Below, piece after piece: positions 4,922-5,872 of a DNA stretch of 5,872 nt (position 1 is its first letter; each line of letters starts with the position of its first letter). The notes below the pieces were generated by a model. The model saw only the letters and a program-made list of their open reading frames with translations. It was not told where the DNA came from and did no database searches. The stretch is from Streptomyces violaceus (GTDB lineage Bacteria > Actinomycetota > Actinomycetes > Streptomycetales > Streptomycetaceae): positions 74,471 to 80,342 of the forward strand of contig KL569101.1 of assembly GCA_000715635.1 (NCBI GenBank), in the 5' to 3' direction. The position numbers and the translations under genes were made by a program.

Positions 4922-5608
4922 ATGGGTGCCGTGAAGACCAAGCGGATGCCGCGTGCGGTCCGCGAACAGCAGATGCTGGACGCCGCCGTGCGGATCTTCG
5001 GCCAACGGGGCTACATGGCCGCGTCGATGGACGAGATAGCCGAACTCGCGGGCGTGTCCAAACCGTTGGTCTATCTGTACCTGAACTCCAAGGAAGACCT
5101 CTTCACCGCCTGCATCCGCCGCGAGGCCAAGGCGCTCGTGGAGGCGGTGCGGTCCGGGGTCCGGCCCGATCTGCCCTCCGACCGGCAACTCTGGGAAGGG
5201 CTCGGGGCGTTCTTCGCCCACACCGCGCGCAACCCGGACGCCTGGGCGGTCCTGCACCTCCAGGCCCGGACGCACGGCGAGCCGTTCGCCGCCGAGGTCG
5301 CCGCGATGCGCGAGGAGATCGTCACGTTCGTGACACAGCTGATCCTCACCGGTGCGCGCGAGGCGCACCACGACCCCGACCTGCCGGAGCGCGAGGTCGC
5401 CGGCCTCGCCGAGGCCCTGGTCGGCGCCGCCGAGTCCCTCGCCGCCTGGGCCAACGCCACCCCGGGCATCACGGCCCGCCAGGCCGCGGCCACGATGATG
5501 AACTTCGCCTGGGCAGGCCTGGGCGACCTCATCGCGGGGCAGCCCTGGGCACCTCCGGAGGAGGAGCAGACGGGCGCTCAGGCCGGGTGGACAACCCCCG
5601 CCACGTGA
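4922..5608 (+). CDS. TetR/AcrR family transcriptional regulator
   Basis: 228 residues from ATG 4922. The N-terminal TetR DNA-binding domain covers about residues 12-60. Helix 1 is VREQQMLDAAVRIFGQRGY, and the helix-turn-helix is ASMDEIAELAGVSKPLVYLYL with the usual N-S-K-E-D-L-F after it. The C-terminal half (about 70-205) is all-helical and alanine-rich, as expected for the dimerisation and ligand-binding domain, and contains AFFAHTARNPDAWAVLHLQAR. The last 20 residues are a disordered-looking Pro/Glu/Gln tail. The family usually represses nearby genes until a small ligand binds. Its targets are not evident: the symporter upstream has its own leader, and the MaoC-type gene is convergent with it. 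The 3' end overlaps that gene by 31 bp on the opposite strand. Confidence 0.93.
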   Translation: MGAVKTKRMPRAVREQQMLDAAVRIFGQRGYMAASMDEIAELAGVSKPLVYLYLNSKEDLFTACIRREAKALVEAVRSGVRPDLPSDRQLWEGLGAFFAHTARNPDAWAVLHLQARTHGEPFAAEVAAMREEIVTFVTQLILTGAREAHHDPDLPEREVAGLAEALVGAAESLAAWANATPGITARQAAATMMNFAWAGLGDLIAGQPWAPPEEEQTGAQAGWTTPAT

Positions 5609-5872
5609 ACCCGCTCGTCCCCGTCCCGCAGTTCGAAGCGGCCGTCCTCCGCCGCGTACGTCACCGTTCCGGGCAGCAGGACCGGTGCCTTGAAGGCCGC
5701 GCGTACGTGGCAGGAGTCCGGTGTGCCGTGTGCGGCGAGGCAGCGGGCGAGTGTCCACATGCCGTGGGCGATGGCCCGGGGGAAGCCGAACAGGCGAGCG
5801 GTGAGCGGGTGGAGGTGGATCGGGTTGCGGTCCCCGGAGGTGGCGGCGTAGGGACGCCCGACGTCCTCGGCG
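5578..5872 (-). CDS. MaoC-family (R)-enoyl hydratase/dehydratase (C-terminal part)
   Basis: Partial gene on the - strand. It enters from the right edge in frame (first whole codon at 5871-5869) and stops with TGA at 5580-5578; 97 residues are visible. The hydratase-2 motif is clear: YAATSGDRNPIHLHPLTAR at visible residues 8-26, with the catalytic pair D14 and H19, followed by FGFPRAIAHGMW, which matches the conserved GF-x-x-x-IAHGM segment of MaoC hot-dog enzymes. Members hydrate trans-2-enoyl-CoA or enoyl-ACP to (R)-3-hydroxyacyl forms in fatty-acid or polyketide metabolism. The C-terminal strands (VRAAFKAPVLLPGTVTY and RVHVAGVV) complete the hot-dog sheet. The N-terminal half is outside the window, so whether it is a single or double hot-dog protein cannot be judged. 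An internal ATG at 5760 is not the start, since the motif lies upstream of it. Confidence 0.9.
   Translation of the reverse strand, partial: AEDVGRPYAATSGDRNPIHLHPLTARLFGFPRAIAHGMWTLARCLAAHGTPDSCHVRAAFKAPVLLPGTVTYAAEDGRFELRDGDERVHVAGVVHPA

Noticed and set aside
4913..5758. Long open frame on the - strand opposite the TetR gene (281 codons)
   Set aside because: It is a high-GC antisense shadow with low-complexity Gly/Arg-rich translation. The TetR frame on the other strand has a clear HTH domain, and the MaoC frame covers the right end.
5578..5760. A complete 60-residue - strand gene starting at ATG 5760
   Set aside because: The frame continues upstream to the window edge and contains the MaoC SGDRNPIH motif, so this is only the tail of a larger gene.

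Overview
The window reads as a chromosomal segment of a Streptomyces or a close actinobacterial relative. It has very high GC, strong C/G bias at third codon positions, GTG starts beside ATG starts, TANNNT-type -10 elements directly in front of start codons, and a gene set typical of that group (futalosine-route menaquinone synthesis, UdgX, a DUF4229-like membrane protein). It looks like ordinary core chromosome: there is no mobile element, tRNA, rRNA or CRISPR array.

Left part (1-2831), all on the + strand. It opens with the C-terminal ligand-binding part of an Lrp/AsnC regulator. Next come mqnE (aminofutalosine synthase, radical SAM, menaquinone pathway), a short spacer with a hairpin-forming repeat-like element, a UdgX-type uracil-DNA glycosylase, and a GNAT acetyltransferase that seems to be transcribed from its own leaderless promoter.

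Middle part (2832-3544). A small two-helix membrane protein ends at a perfect 15-bp terminator stem. The 269-base gap that follows is not empty. It holds a promoter-like element and a 38-codon leader peptide whose end reads RLHVDLCRCASANC. This matches the R-x-HVDL-x-R-x-x-S-A-x-C signature of actinobacterial regulatory leader peptides associated with sulfur and cysteine genes. Nested hairpins lie inside the leader ORF, and a direct repeat with alternative pairings lies between it and the next start codon.

Right part (3545-5872). The gene behind the leader is a DAACS-family symporter in which two Na+-ligand positions of the archaeal aspartate transporters are replaced. Together with the Cys-rich leader, this suggests a cystine or related sulfur amino-acid importer controlled by cysteine supply (inference). 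A GC-rich hairpin separates it from a TetR-family regulator with a leaderless start. That gene runs tail-to-tail, with a 31-bp overlap, into the C-terminal part of a MaoC-type hydratase on the - strand.

The most interesting item is the leader peptide plus transporter pair at 3311-4846. The second is the UdgX, a glycosylase type known to become covalently fixed to the DNA it repairs.
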